From Bacteroidaceae bacterium (GTDB lineage: Bacteria > Bacteroidota > Bacteroidia > Bacteroidales > Bacteroidaceae): a DNA stretch of 34,189 nt. The notes below the pieces were generated by a model that saw only the letters and a program-made list of their open reading frames with translations, searched no databases and had not been told where the DNA came from. The stretch's first letter is position 1. Every line of letters begins with the position of its first letter. The stretch spans positions 1-34,189 of the forward strand of contig JAFWYQ010000027.1 in the NCBI GenBank assembly GCA_017517605.1, given 5' to 3'. The position numbers were made by a program, and so were the translations under genes. Shown here in pieces: positions 22,766-30,864 of this stretch.

Positions 22766-25402
22766 TTATTCTTTCTTTGGATAAACTTTTGGAGTACTAT
22801 CAATTTCCTTCGTTTCAACAAATGTTGGAACAGATGTCGAAGAACGAGTCATCGTAGCATCAGGCATATTCAAAGCACCGATAGTAACCGTTTGGTCATA
22901 AGCTATTGAACCTGTATATGGTCCAAAAGTATCCTCTCCAGCATTGATTGTCACACTATAAGTTGTAACCGCATGGCTTTCACTACCATAATAATGAACT
23001 TGTACCAAATAAACTCCATTTGGTGCTTGAGTCCAATACACATGTTCAGGACCAGGTCCGACCAAATCATCCCTATCCAACCAACCTCCAGAAGCAGAAT
23101 TCATATGATTATAATAAATTTCTTCTCCAAAAGGATCTGTCACATGCAAATCTATATCGGTAGCTCCACTCTCTTTTTCCCATTCTAAGCGAACCGTTAT
23201 ATCTGCCTGTTCTTTCAAAGTAGCTGTAAAACATACTGAATCAGAAATTTCTTCTCCAGTAACCATATCAATAGCAACAGCCTTTACTTTTTGTTCACCT
23301 CCATCACCTAATGTCCAATAAGTACCAGCAAAATAACCGTCTTCCGTTCCTACAATATCTTTAGAAAGACTTCCCCCACCAGAAATAACTTCAAATTTAA
23401 CTTTTTGATAAGCAGTTTCTACAAGAGTACCATCTTCGGAATGTGCCTTAACAAAAACTTCCAAAGGTTCTAACAATCTTTGTCTAGCATAACCCTCTTG
23501 ATTATCCGTACTTTCCTTTTTTACCAATTCCACTGTACTACAAGAAGACACGTCTCCATCATAATAGCACAAACAAAAATCTATTTCTTTTGGAGCTTTC
23601 ATTCTCCAACCGATTCGTAACACCGTATTACAACCACCTTTTATAATACTTAGATATTTGAAAACCCTTCCTGCATTTGTCAAAGTAGATTCTGCATTTG
23701 GGAATTTCTTATAAAAAGCTTCTCCAGCAACTAACGATTTAAATTCATTGGATTTCAAATAAGTTATGGTAAGGCTAGCTATATCTTGAACTACAGATAA
23801 AGGATCTTTAGTTTTTATCTGAGTTTCCAAGTCATAAATGTCCAAAAAAGTCATACATAGATTAAGAATCTCATTGTTCTCATTAAAAGCAGATGCCACT
23901 GGTACAGCTTCCAATAATATATCATGTAAAATATTTAGCCAAAAGCTCCTTTGAGCTTGAGCTGTTGTTCGAGAAAAATGAAAACGGTATTCCCCTTCTT
24001 CGATAAAATAAAAATTCCTAGGTTCTGAATACCCTAAATCACCAATAGAACCTCCAGACCAGCCATAAGCTGTTTGTTTAAGTAATCCCCAAACGCCATA
24101 ACCTCCAACGATTGTTGGTATATCAAAATCTTTCTCTCCTATTGTCGGATGTTTAACCGTTCCATCATACATAGGTGACAATGCAGTATTCTTTATCGTC
24201 ATTCTGTTTCCATTGATTTCAATTATAAAAGGATATGGATTTTCTATATTTAATTGCTCCCAATTTGTTATAACAGAACGAGACATTATCACGATATCTG
24301 ATTCATGGTTCCCACACAAATCTTCCATAACATCACTCAAAGCCAAAAGCAATGCCGTATTATCTTCCGATAAAAGGTCTTTCTGTCCTTCTATACTTTT
24401 CTTTACTTCATCAACCAAAGTTGAATAATGAGGCATCCCTTTTATCATATCAACAAGTTCTGAGAAATGTTCTTTCCCTATCGGAGCCAAAACAGGATTC
24501 ATGGTTACCAATGCCAATGCTGTACTATTTTCATCCATAACAACAGGCTTTTCTGAAGAATAAAAATCTCTATACAACATTATAATATTATTATTGTCAT
24601 CTGTCAAATAAATAGTTTGAGGATAATCATCTATTGGAGCCTTTATAGAAAAACTAGACGAAACTAGCGACAAATTTTCATATACCGTTTCTATTTTTAA
24701 ATTATCCACATTTTCCAATGCAACCGTTCCACTCACTTTTGCAACATCTGTTCCATTACTATTTTCCAATTGCAATCTCAATTCTGTACCATCAGCAAGC
24801 ACCAAAACCAATTCACCATTTTCAATACGAACATCGCTAAAGAAAGAATCACCATTAGCACCATTGTGACCAACAGCCATTACAGGATTATTTGTTTCAT
24901 CCAAAAGTAATTCAAAGGTTATTCCTCTGTCATAACTGATAACCCAATAACCTTCTGTATTTACTTTCAAAATAGGAGTAATTCCATCATCACCTGTAAC
25001 AGGAATCTTTTCTCCATTTTTATCAATCAACCAAGATTTTGTTTCACCAATAATTTGTACCCAATAATACTTTCCTTCAAATTCATCAATACTGATAATA
25101 GGCGCATCAGTCCCGTTCTTTCCATTAGCAATAGTTATGGATTTTCCATCAGAGAAATTTATTCGATAACCATTCTGGATTTTACTTATGTTTGTAACAT
25201 ATATATTATTTTGCAATGCATTCACTACAATGCTAATCGAACTTATATCTGAATTCATTTGACTTAGTTGATCTTCAACCGATGTTAGGCGATTGTCAAG
25301 AGAATTAACTTTATCCCATAATTCTCCATCATTGTACTTACATGCTGCTATTACAACAATTAGTAGTAACAATGCCGACATTTTTTTAACTTTATTCTTC
25401 AT
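22766..25402 (-). CDS. Surface lipoprotein with DUF4988-like N-terminus and DUF2135-like C-terminal domain, 878 aa
   Basis: A lipoprotein signal ends in VVIAAC with Cys21. Residues of about 28-70 form a coiled coil (DKVNSLDNRLTSVEDQLSQM), followed by repeated 'DG-x-W/Y' modules (GKNGTDAPIISI, TGDDGITPILKV, HNGANGDSFFSDV), the pattern of DUF4988 proteins that often sit on Bacteroides surface lipoproteins. The middle is unrecognised. Residues of about 740-845 (ATDIDLHVTDPFGEEIYYNH, then SASGGWLDRDD and GPGPEHVYW) match the DUF2135/YfaP-like beta domain. It is the last of three exported-protein genes, 74 bases after the M6 protease gene. The region is visibly AT-richer than the flanks. Function unknown; likely an outer-membrane surface protein. 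Confidence 0.82.
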   Translation of the reverse strand: MKNKVKKMSALLLLIVVIAACKYNDGELWDKVNSLDNRLTSVEDQLSQMNSDISSISIVVNALQNNIYVTNISKIQNGYRINFSDGKSITIANGKNGTDAPIISIDEFEGKYYWVQIIGETKSWLIDKNGEKIPVTGDDGITPILKVNTEGYWVISYDRGITFELLLDETNNPVMAVGHNGANGDSFFSDVRIENGELVLVLADGTELRLQLENSNGTDVAKVSGTVALENVDNLKIETVYENLSLVSSSFSIKAPIDDYPQTIYLTDDNNNIIMLYRDFYSSEKPVVMDENSTALALVTMNPVLAPIGKEHFSELVDMIKGMPHYSTLVDEVKKSIEGQKDLLSEDNTALLLALSDVMEDLCGNHESDIVIMSRSVITNWEQLNIENPYPFIIEINGNRMTIKNTALSPMYDGTVKHPTIGEKDFDIPTIVGGYGVWGLLKQTAYGWSGGSIGDLGYSEPRNFYFIEEGEYRFHFSRTTAQAQRSFWLNILHDILLEAVPVASAFNENNEILNLCMTFLDIYDLETQIKTKDPLSVVQDIASLTITYLKSNEFKSLVAGEAFYKKFPNAESTLTNAGRVFKYLSIIKGGCNTVLRIGWRMKAPKEIDFCLCYYDGDVSSCSTVELVKKESTDNQEGYARQRLLEPLEVFVKAHSEDGTLVETAYQKVKFEVISGGGSLSKDIVGTEDGYFAGTYWTLGDGGEQKVKAVAIDMVTGEEISDSVCFTATLKEQADITVRLEWEKESGATDIDLHVTDPFGEEIYYNHMNSASGGWLDRDDLVGPGPEHVYWTQAPNGVYLVQVHYYGSESHAVTTYSVTINAGEDTFGPYTGSIAYDQTVTIGALNMPDATMTRSSTSVPTFVETKEIDSTPKVYPKKE

Positions 25403-25476
25403 TACTTACAATGAATTGTGTCTCAAAAAAATAATGAGACGCGTTAATATAAAAAATAATTATCTCTAAAAATCGT

Positions 25477-27744
25477 TCATGGTATATATACTTTCCAAAC
25501 GTTATCGTCTTGACGAATCAAGTATAAACCTTTCTTCAAATTAGTGTTATAGTCGGAAAATTTTCCTACAAAAGAACCGTCTATTCTATAAATATGAGCA
25601 TCATCTCTTGTATCATACGTTTTATTGATAGATTTGATATCTTCTTTGCACAATTGAATATTGTCTATGAATATTCCACCAGATGACAAACTACCATACA
25701 ATTTATAATGGAATGTATTACTTGTAAACCTTAATGGAATTTCTATACTTTCCCATTCTGTTTTTATATCGTTAGATGTATATGCCAGATATTCACCATA
25801 TTCATCTTCTATAAACAATTCAAATTGGGGCTTTAGTTTGTTTGGAACATTGTAAGAACTTATATTGAATGAAAGAGTATAGTTGTCACCTGCTATCACT
25901 TCAATATCTGGCCCTATAGTTTCAGATTCACAAATAGAACTTTCTTTACCTAAATAAAGCATTAAGATCTGTTTGCCATCAGTTGCGTTTGGTATCAATT
26001 CTGAGTTTACAACAAAATTACCTTTTCGATATGTACGCCAAACTTCTTTACCAATTATGGAAGATACTGTTATATTGTCATTGAGGCTTGCTTCAAAACT
26101 TTCCTCATAAACAATATTTTTTTCTATGGGAACATCAGGCTTGTCTGATGTTATAATGGAGTCTGTTATTGTTGTTATAAAAGTAATACTTCCATCAATG
26201 GGATTTTCAGTAATATTCGATAGTGATACTTTTGCAGGACTTCCATCCCAAGCTAACATTGCGGGAAAAGTAGCAGAAGAAATGTTTCTTACATTTTTAC
26301 TTCCAGGAAATGGACATTCTGTAGAATTTATATTTCCATATTCTTCGTTTTTTGCATCAGAATAAGACGCACATACAGGATATAATCCTTGTGGATGAGT
26401 TGCATTTACAGTATTTGTAGAATTATACCTGTCAATATTAGGATGAACATGATAAATCATCAATCCTCCTCCAGGAAGTGCAGAATCAAATCCATGCCTC
26501 TGTCTATTTTCCAATAAAAAATAGTCTCCTTCACATTCCGTATCGATTCTGTATATAATTGATTGTTCCGCGTTACCATCATTTACATTTTGCATAATAA
26601 TGTGTTGGCTTGATTCAAGTTTAACTTGCTTGTTCCACTTAAACACACTACTTCGGACATAAGGATTGAAATTGGCTGGTGAGCGTCCTTCATCATTCCA
26701 GCTTCCATCGGCCATTATATCCCATTGGCCCGTACCTCCATATTCTCCCCCAATATTGTAATTTGTATCATAGTAATCCATTGCTCCAAGTGTATGTCCC
26801 AATTCGTGGCATACAACACCAATGTTGGTAATACTATGGCCTGTATTTCCTTTAAATTCAGGAGAACATGAGTAACCAGCCAAAGAATAACCTATTTCAC
26901 TTTTTAAGTTTATTCTATTTGGATATTGATGACTCCAAATTGCATCAGCCAATGCTCCAGCCTCTTCTCCATAACCAGCAAATATAATATGTACATTGTC
27001 TATGAGTCCATCATTATTATTGTCATAGAGTGTATAATCCACGTTTGATGGCAAATTCATCATAGCCTCGATACAGAGTTCTAACGCATGTGAATCACGT
27101 CCTCCATAAGTGCTATTTCCTCCATAATATCTCATAGGGTGTGTTAAAGTAAACGGACCGTAGATGTCTGAAATATAATCTAATTGTCCTTGCGATGCAA
27201 ATTGATAAAAATCCCTAACACTTCCCATTGCACCATTATTACAATAACCTAAATTGTTGAACAAGGTTTCAAAGTCTTTTTTAGTTTTAGTGAATGCCAA
27301 GTCTTTATACTGCATAAGAATGACCAATGAACGTCGTTCACCTATCATAGCGATATTTGATGCAGACCTTCTATTGTCAACAGTATTATTGACCTTATTT
27401 ATTTGTATTCGTTCAGGCACAATGCCCTTAGGACAATTCTTTTTGAAGCTTTTGATTTCAAAAGTTTCATCCTCTTCTGTCATTAATCTGAAAGAAGATT
27501 TTCCTACTTTCCCATCATTTAAAACGGTTGCATACCACCATCCGTCAGAATCGTTTAATAATGTGTATCCGTCTTCGCTGATTGCGAATTTTTGATATTC
27601 ATCACCTTTCATATAAATGGATGTAGTCTTTCCACTAAATGTGGATACGTAAACTTTACGAGGATATGCGGGAACCGCAATAAGATTAATGCTATAGGAA
27701 CACGCAAACAGATATAAAACAATTAGGAGAGTACTATTTTTCAT
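25477..27744 (-). CDS. Secreted M6-family zinc metalloprotease with T9SS-like C-terminal tail, 755 aa
   Basis: A signal peptide (residues 1 to about 24) is followed by a propeptide region and the M6 (immune inhibitor A-like) catalytic domain. The zinc motif HELGHTLGAMD is at 313-323 (H313, E314, H317). The Ca-binding-like DNNNDGLIDNVHIIFAG is at 241-257 and the M6 pattern GTGQWDIMADGSWN follows the zinc site. A beta-rich domain spans about 550-705. The last 48 residues (IYRIDGSFVGKFSDYNTNLK then KGLYLIR and VWKVYI) resemble a type A type IX-secretion sorting domain. It sits between two lipoprotein genes on the same strand. Substrate unknown; M6 enzymes of pathogens degrade host proteins, which is suggestive only. 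Confidence 0.9.
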   Translation of the reverse strand: MKNSTLLIVLYLFACSYSINLIAVPAYPRKVYVSTFSGKTTSIYMKGDEYQKFAISEDGYTLLNDSDGWWYATVLNDGKVGKSSFRLMTEEDETFEIKSFKKNCPKGIVPERIQINKVNNTVDNRRSASNIAMIGERRSLVILMQYKDLAFTKTKKDFETLFNNLGYCNNGAMGSVRDFYQFASQGQLDYISDIYGPFTLTHPMRYYGGNSTYGGRDSHALELCIEAMMNLPSNVDYTLYDNNNDGLIDNVHIIFAGYGEEAGALADAIWSHQYPNRINLKSEIGYSLAGYSCSPEFKGNTGHSITNIGVVCHELGHTLGAMDYYDTNYNIGGEYGGTGQWDIMADGSWNDEGRSPANFNPYVRSSVFKWNKQVKLESSQHIIMQNVNDGNAEQSIIYRIDTECEGDYFLLENRQRHGFDSALPGGGLMIYHVHPNIDRYNSTNTVNATHPQGLYPVCASYSDAKNEEYGNINSTECPFPGSKNVRNISSATFPAMLAWDGSPAKVSLSNITENPIDGSITFITTITDSIITSDKPDVPIEKNIVYEESFEASLNDNITVSSIIGKEVWRTYRKGNFVVNSELIPNATDGKQILMLYLGKESSICESETIGPDIEVIAGDNYTLSFNISSYNVPNKLKPQFELFIEDEYGEYLAYTSNDIKTEWESIEIPLRFTSNTFHYKLYGSLSSGGIFIDNIQLCKEDIKSINKTYDTRDDAHIYRIDGSFVGKFSDYNTNLKKGLYLIRQDDNVWKVYIP

Positions 27745-27757
27745 TTTTATACCAAAT

Positions 27758-27801
27758 AAATGAAGTCTCTCGCCTATTCGAATAGGGAGAGAACTTCATT
27801 T
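27758..27801. repeat. Long hairpin between the BACON lipoprotein and M6 protease genes
   Basis: AAATGAAGT, CTCTC and CCTATT pair with AATAGG, GAGAG and ACTTCATTT across 44 bases, with one bulge and one mismatch and a tiny loop. It fills most of the 69-base gap between the two genes. On the minus strand ATTTATTT surrounds the end, which makes partial termination or transcript processing possible. Confidence 0.65.
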
Positions 27802-27813
27802 AATATTACACTT

Positions 27814-29016
27814 TTATTTCCGTAATTTATTTGCTTTCATCTCTTCCTTTGAACGGTCAATAATAAAAGCTCCTGTTGATACTTCATTATTTCGGCTTCG
27901 TTGTACGATATATTCCTCATCATATTCTTCTTCATTGATTAAATTTTGGAAGCCGATAAGGTCAGACGATAATTCTCCATTTTTAAACACACCCCATCCA
28001 TAAGCAATACAGTACGTTCTATATAACATGTCGATAGACGTATATGTGAATTTGTGCTCATTGGGATAATTTGTCACAATTTCCAATCCCCAATTCTCAG
28101 AAAACCAATGTTTCTTATTATGTTTTAAATAATAATTTATTTGGAATGCATATATAGCAGGGTCAAGAATTTCATCCTGGCCACCATAAATAAGATGATA
28201 AGTATCACAATAACCTTCTTTATATACATCAAAACTGAATCCAAATGTGGCTACTTCAAAATTATAGAAACTTACATATGCATCGACATCTCCATCATAG
28301 TAAGGCGGAGTTTCAATTCTTGTATATTTTAGTTCACCAGCAATACCTTCAATGTCGTATGCAAGCGTTACAAGATAATATACAGAGTTCTCCTCAATTC
28401 CGTAACCTTCACTATCATATGGCGTAAATGAAATATATCCATCTTTATATTTTAACTTTTCTTCGGCACTAATAAGTTCAAGAATTTCCTTTTCTGTCAA
28501 TCTGTCACGAGAATTTTGAGATAACAAAAACCATTGAAAGTCATTAACATTTGAAGTTGCTTCGTATTCCCAGCATATTCTATCGTGTAGAGCAACTTCA
28601 TTTACAGGACTGACATGACAAACAGGTTTTCCTGCTTCTTGTATAATGTCAATTGATACACTAATATCACCTCCTGATAACATAAGTGTAACTTTACGTT
28701 CAGATTCAGAATTATTTTCACTTGATGGATAGATTGTCAAATCAACTTCTCCTTTACCTGATGTGGCTGATACATTCAACCAATTAACTTTCCCATTTAA
28801 CGACCATTGAACATCTGATTTAATTTTAAAAACCTGTTTATAGTCTATGCCACTTTTCCCGTTAGCAAACATACCAGGAAATGTATGCTCGGCTGCATTC
28901 GTTCCATTAACAGTTAAATAATGTTCGTCATCTTCATCACTGCACGACGTAGTCATCAAAGGGATTAATCCCACGAGCACCATAAGCAGAATGCTCCAAA
29001 ACTTTGTTTTTTTCAT
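27814..29016 (-). CDS. BACON-domain surface lipoprotein, 400 aa
   Basis: A lipoprotein signal peptide ends in LMTTSC with Cys25, followed by the acidic stretch SDEDDE that fits the surface-export signal of Bacteroides lipoproteins. Residues of about 55-125 match a BACON domain (VQWSLNGKVNWLNVSATSGK, then VTLMLSGG and SVSIDIIQEAG). BACON domains are Bacteroidetes Ig-like modules thought to bind carbohydrate or mucin. The C-terminal 250 residues are not recognised; they contain many aromatic residues. It is the first gene after the structured leader and is followed by the M6 protease gene after 69 bases, so it is likely the first cistron of the operon. A role as anchor or partner for the protease is inference. 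Confidence 0.85.
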   Translation of the reverse strand: MKKTKFWSILLMVLVGLIPLMTTSCSDEDDEHYLTVNGTNAAEHTFPGMFANGKSGIDYKQVFKIKSDVQWSLNGKVNWLNVSATSGKGEVDLTIYPSSENNSESERKVTLMLSGGDISVSIDIIQEAGKPVCHVSPVNEVALHDRICWEYEATSNVNDFQWFLLSQNSRDRLTEKEILELISAEEKLKYKDGYISFTPYDSEGYGIEENSVYYLVTLAYDIEGIAGELKYTRIETPPYYDGDVDAYVSFYNFEVATFGFSFDVYKEGYCDTYHLIYGGQDEILDPAIYAFQINYYLKHNKKHWFSENWGLEIVTNYPNEHKFTYTSIDMLYRTYCIAYGWGVFKNGELSSDLIGFQNLINEEEYDEEYIVQRSRNNEVSTGAFIIDRSKEEMKANKLRK

Positions 29017-29090
29017 TGTAATAAAAAATAAGTGTATTGGAACTCCCCTGCAATACGGATTCTATTATTGTGATTCATTGACACACATAT

Positions 29091-29128
29091 AAAAAAAGCG
29101 CGGGAGCCTGTATCATTACCCGTCCCGC
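29091..29128 (-). terminator. Intrinsic-terminator-like hairpin in the leader, upstream of the BACON gene
   Basis: On the minus strand GCGGGA (29128-29123) and TCCCGC (29105-29100) form a GC-only-rich 6-base-pair stem followed by GC and TTTTTTT (29097-29091). It lies 75 bases before the ATG at 29016, so transcription from the leader promoter must read through it to reach the operon. Confidence 0.75.
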
Positions 29129-29234
29129 ATATAGAGGCCTTCGCATTGCCCAATCAAGTTGAACGAGCAATGCAGAGCCCCACGCCGATATGTATATATG
29201 TAACCATTATATCCGCACGATGTTCATACGGATA

Positions 29235-29393
29235 CTATTTAGGCATATTACACACCCAGGGACATCTACCATTGCAATGTTCGTGACTTGATTTTGGAGT
29301 TTGCGAAGTTCCTATATGCCAAGAACAAAGCGTTGATAAACGCCTTTTCACATGTCTGTGTTTTCCCACCCTTCCTCCTTCCCGCGAAGGCAT
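29235..29393 (-). CDS. Possible 52-aa leader ORF inside the structured leader
   Basis: ATG at 29393 to TAG at 29235 encodes a basic, Cys/His-rich peptide (starts MPSREGGRVGKHRH; later SSHEHCNGRCPWVCN). It overlaps the predicted RNA hairpins, so it may be only a chance frame within a structural RNA. If translated it could act as an attenuator peptide; no ribosome-binding site is evident. Confidence 0.2.
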   Translation of the reverse strand: MPSREGGRVGKHRHVKRRLSTLCSWHIGTSQTPKSSHEHCNGRCPWVCNMPK

Positions 29394-29411
29394 CGGCGCA
29401 AGAAAACGTGG

Positions 29412-29442
29412 CAAAGATAAAGATTAATTGTGAATTCTCAAT
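29412..29442 (-). promoter_or_regulatory. Promoter of the leader/exported-protein operon
   Basis: On the minus strand TATCTTTG (29412-29419) matches TAnnTTTG and ATTG (29439-29442) lies 19 bases upstream as a one-mismatch -33 element. The start would be near 29405, giving a leader of about 390 bases before the ATG at 29016. Confidence 0.6.
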
Positions 29443-29471
29443 TATGAAATAGGACGAATTTTGCGTTTTAT

Positions 29472-29537
29472 GTTGAAGAACATAAATTAAGAGTTCTGAA
29501 TTATGAGTGCTGAGTGCTGAAGTATAGTTTCTTCAAC
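29472..29537. repeat. Inverted repeat GTTGAAGAA/TTCTTCAAC
   Basis: Perfect 9-base arms at 29472-29480 and 29529-29537 enclose an AT-rich stretch with the short duplication TGAGTGCTGAGTGCTGA. It lies between the leader promoter and REP-like copy A. Confidence 0.5.
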
Positions 29538-29556
29538 TTTGTCCCTTCGTATTTTT

Positions 29557-29677
29557 AATGCGGAGGCTATGGGTAGAGCGCATCTGTGATGCGATGAAAA
29601 TAAGCTATATATAATATGGTGTATAAGCGCGTTACAAATGCGCAAATCACCCCTCTTCGTTGCAAACAAGGAGGGAC
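29557..29677 (+). repeat. REP-like hairpin repeat, copy A
   Basis: Shares blocks with 30409-30587: AATGCGG-GGCTATG, GCATCTGTGATGC (itself a hairpin), AAGCTA, GTATAAGCGCGTTACAAA (hairpin GCGCGTT/AACGCGC, here with one change, 29627-29643) and GCAAACAAGGAGGGAC. It ends two bases before copy R of the 521-base element. Confidence 0.75.
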
Positions 29678-29679
29678 TA

Positions 29680-30200
29680 ACATTTTGTCAATTCCAAAAC
29701 TGCATAAAGTGAGCATAATATTGCATATTTATGCAGAATCCGCCTCTCTTTTTGCATAAACAGGTTAAAAACATACAATATTTTCCCTTTCGTATTCGCA
29801 AAAGTCGCACCATCTACGCGTCAAAATCGGCATTCCGATGCTTCACCTCACCCCAATGCCCTCGAGTCCGATGGGCATCGGACTTTTGTTGGATGGCCAT
29901 CCATCTCACACACAAATGGCCATCCGTCCCTCCTCCGATGGCCATTCACCTTCCGTCCGATGCCCATCGGATGGGGTGGAAACACTCCTCTTCCATCTCT
30001 CCATTCGGCAAGCCCTCGTCCGTTGCACATTATCGGCGTGTAGATTTTCCTCTTTTCAAGAGCCACATTTCCCGTTTCCTTTTATTACTCAACAACTTAC
30101 ACCACACGACCGCATTAAAATTCGCGTATTTCCAAGCAAACTCTTTCTCGCACGGAAATACGCGATTCCTGCATTTGGAATATACAGTTTGACATTTTGA
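29680..30200 (+). repeat. 521-base palindrome-rich repeat, copy R
   Basis: Starts ACATTTTGTCAATT (29680) and aligns over 521 bases with the reverse complement of 368-888. The central 20-base near-palindrome (29865-29884) sits at the same distance from the start as in copy L. The far end reads TTGACATTTTGA instead of TTGACAAAATGT, so its terminal repeat is degraded. Other palindromes are GGATGGCCATCC (29891-29902), TCCGATGCCCATCGGA (29956-29971) and the inverted pair CGCGTATTTCC/GGAAATACGCG near 30123-30166. By eye roughly three quarters of bases agree between copies. Confidence 0.8.
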
Positions 30201-30408
30201 TAGGCCACACTATATACATTCTACATATCAGGATTCATAATAATACGATATGCTATATGCCACTGAATCGTTGGCATAAATCCACCCTTATCGGATAGCC
30301 TCCGCCACCCTCACCTTATAAAATAACGCTCCGAAAGTTTTTTTCATCTTTTTGAAAAATAATTGGGTCAAACTCGTCCCCCATATCCCCTTGTCCAGCC
30401 GCATTTGA

Positions 30409-30587
30409 AATGCGGCGGCTATGAGCATGAGCATCTGTGATGCAATGAACACAAGCTACGAGTTATCAGTCAGTACTCATCACTCGTAGCTTGTAGCTCG
30501 TCACTTAAAATACTATATTTATAATAAGGTATATAAGCGCGTTACAAACGCGCAACTCACCTCTCCTCTTTGCAAACAAGGAGGGAC
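30409..30587 (+). repeat. REP-like hairpin repeat, copy B (longer form)
   Basis: Direct repeat of 29557-29677 with about 60 additional bases after AAGCTA. The extra part contains an inverted pair AAGCTACGAG/CTCGTAGCTT and further TAGCT copies. The hairpin GCGCGTTACAAACGCGC is perfect at 30537-30553. It ends GCAAACAAGGAGGGAC like copy A. Confidence 0.75.
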
Positions 30588-30694
30588 AGAAAAATGGCAC
30601 ACGGACGAAACGGACAAAACGAATAATCGCTGATTTTTTTTCTTTTTGACAAAAGGATAAAAACCGTTATTAAATCCCTTTCAATCAGTAAATT

Positions 30695-30765
30695 ATTCAT
30701 AATTCTGACAATTTTAAAGTTGAACTTTAAATTTTACGCCGCAATAGTACGGATTAATTATGAAT
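30695..30765. repeat. Nested palindromes in the AT-rich gap before DUF5606
   Basis: ATTCATAATT (30695-30704) pairs with AATTATGAAT (30756-30765), and inside lies TTTAAAGTT, G, AACTTTAAA (30713-30731). The remaining bases of 30201-30800 outside the repeats show no gene. Confidence 0.5.
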
Positions 30766-30791
30766 GATGGATTATTTTGAGCTATACGCCT

Positions 30792-30840
30792 AAAAAAAGC
30801 ACGGATTACATGGATTTTGTGCAATCCGTGTAATCCGTGC
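30792..30840 (-). terminator. Terminator of the nusB-DUF5606 cluster
   Basis: On the minus strand a perfect 12-base-pair stem, GCACGGATTACA/TGTAATCCGTGC (arms 30829-30840 and 30799-30810), is followed by a run of seven T. It lies 25 bases past the DUF5606 stop. Hairpins of this ATCCGTG type are common intergenic stems in Bacteroides. Confidence 0.85.
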
Positions 30841-30864
30841 CTTGCTATTGGGGAGGGGAGTGGT

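Larger units (their letters stand above)
29091..29407 (-). ncRNA. Candidate structured leader or small RNA, about 310 nt
   Basis: The region between a promoter (29412-29442) and a terminator hairpin (29091-29128) contains several perfect complementary pairs: GCATTGC/GCAATGC (29143-29149 with 29167-29173), TATCCG/CGGATA (29210-29215 with 29229-29234) and GGCATAT/ATATGCC (29242-29248 with 29314-29320), plus the palindrome CATTGCAATG (29270-29279). Its base composition is richer in GC than the genes it precedes. I could not match it to TPP, cobalamin, SAM or FMN riboswitches, tmRNA, RNase P or SRP RNA. It may be an attenuator controlling the exported-protein operon, or a separate ncRNA. Confidence 0.6.

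Noticed and set aside
29091-29407. Identity of the leader as tmRNA, RNase P RNA, SRP RNA or a B12/TPP/SAM riboswitch
   Set aside because: None of their conserved core sequences was found on the minus strand.
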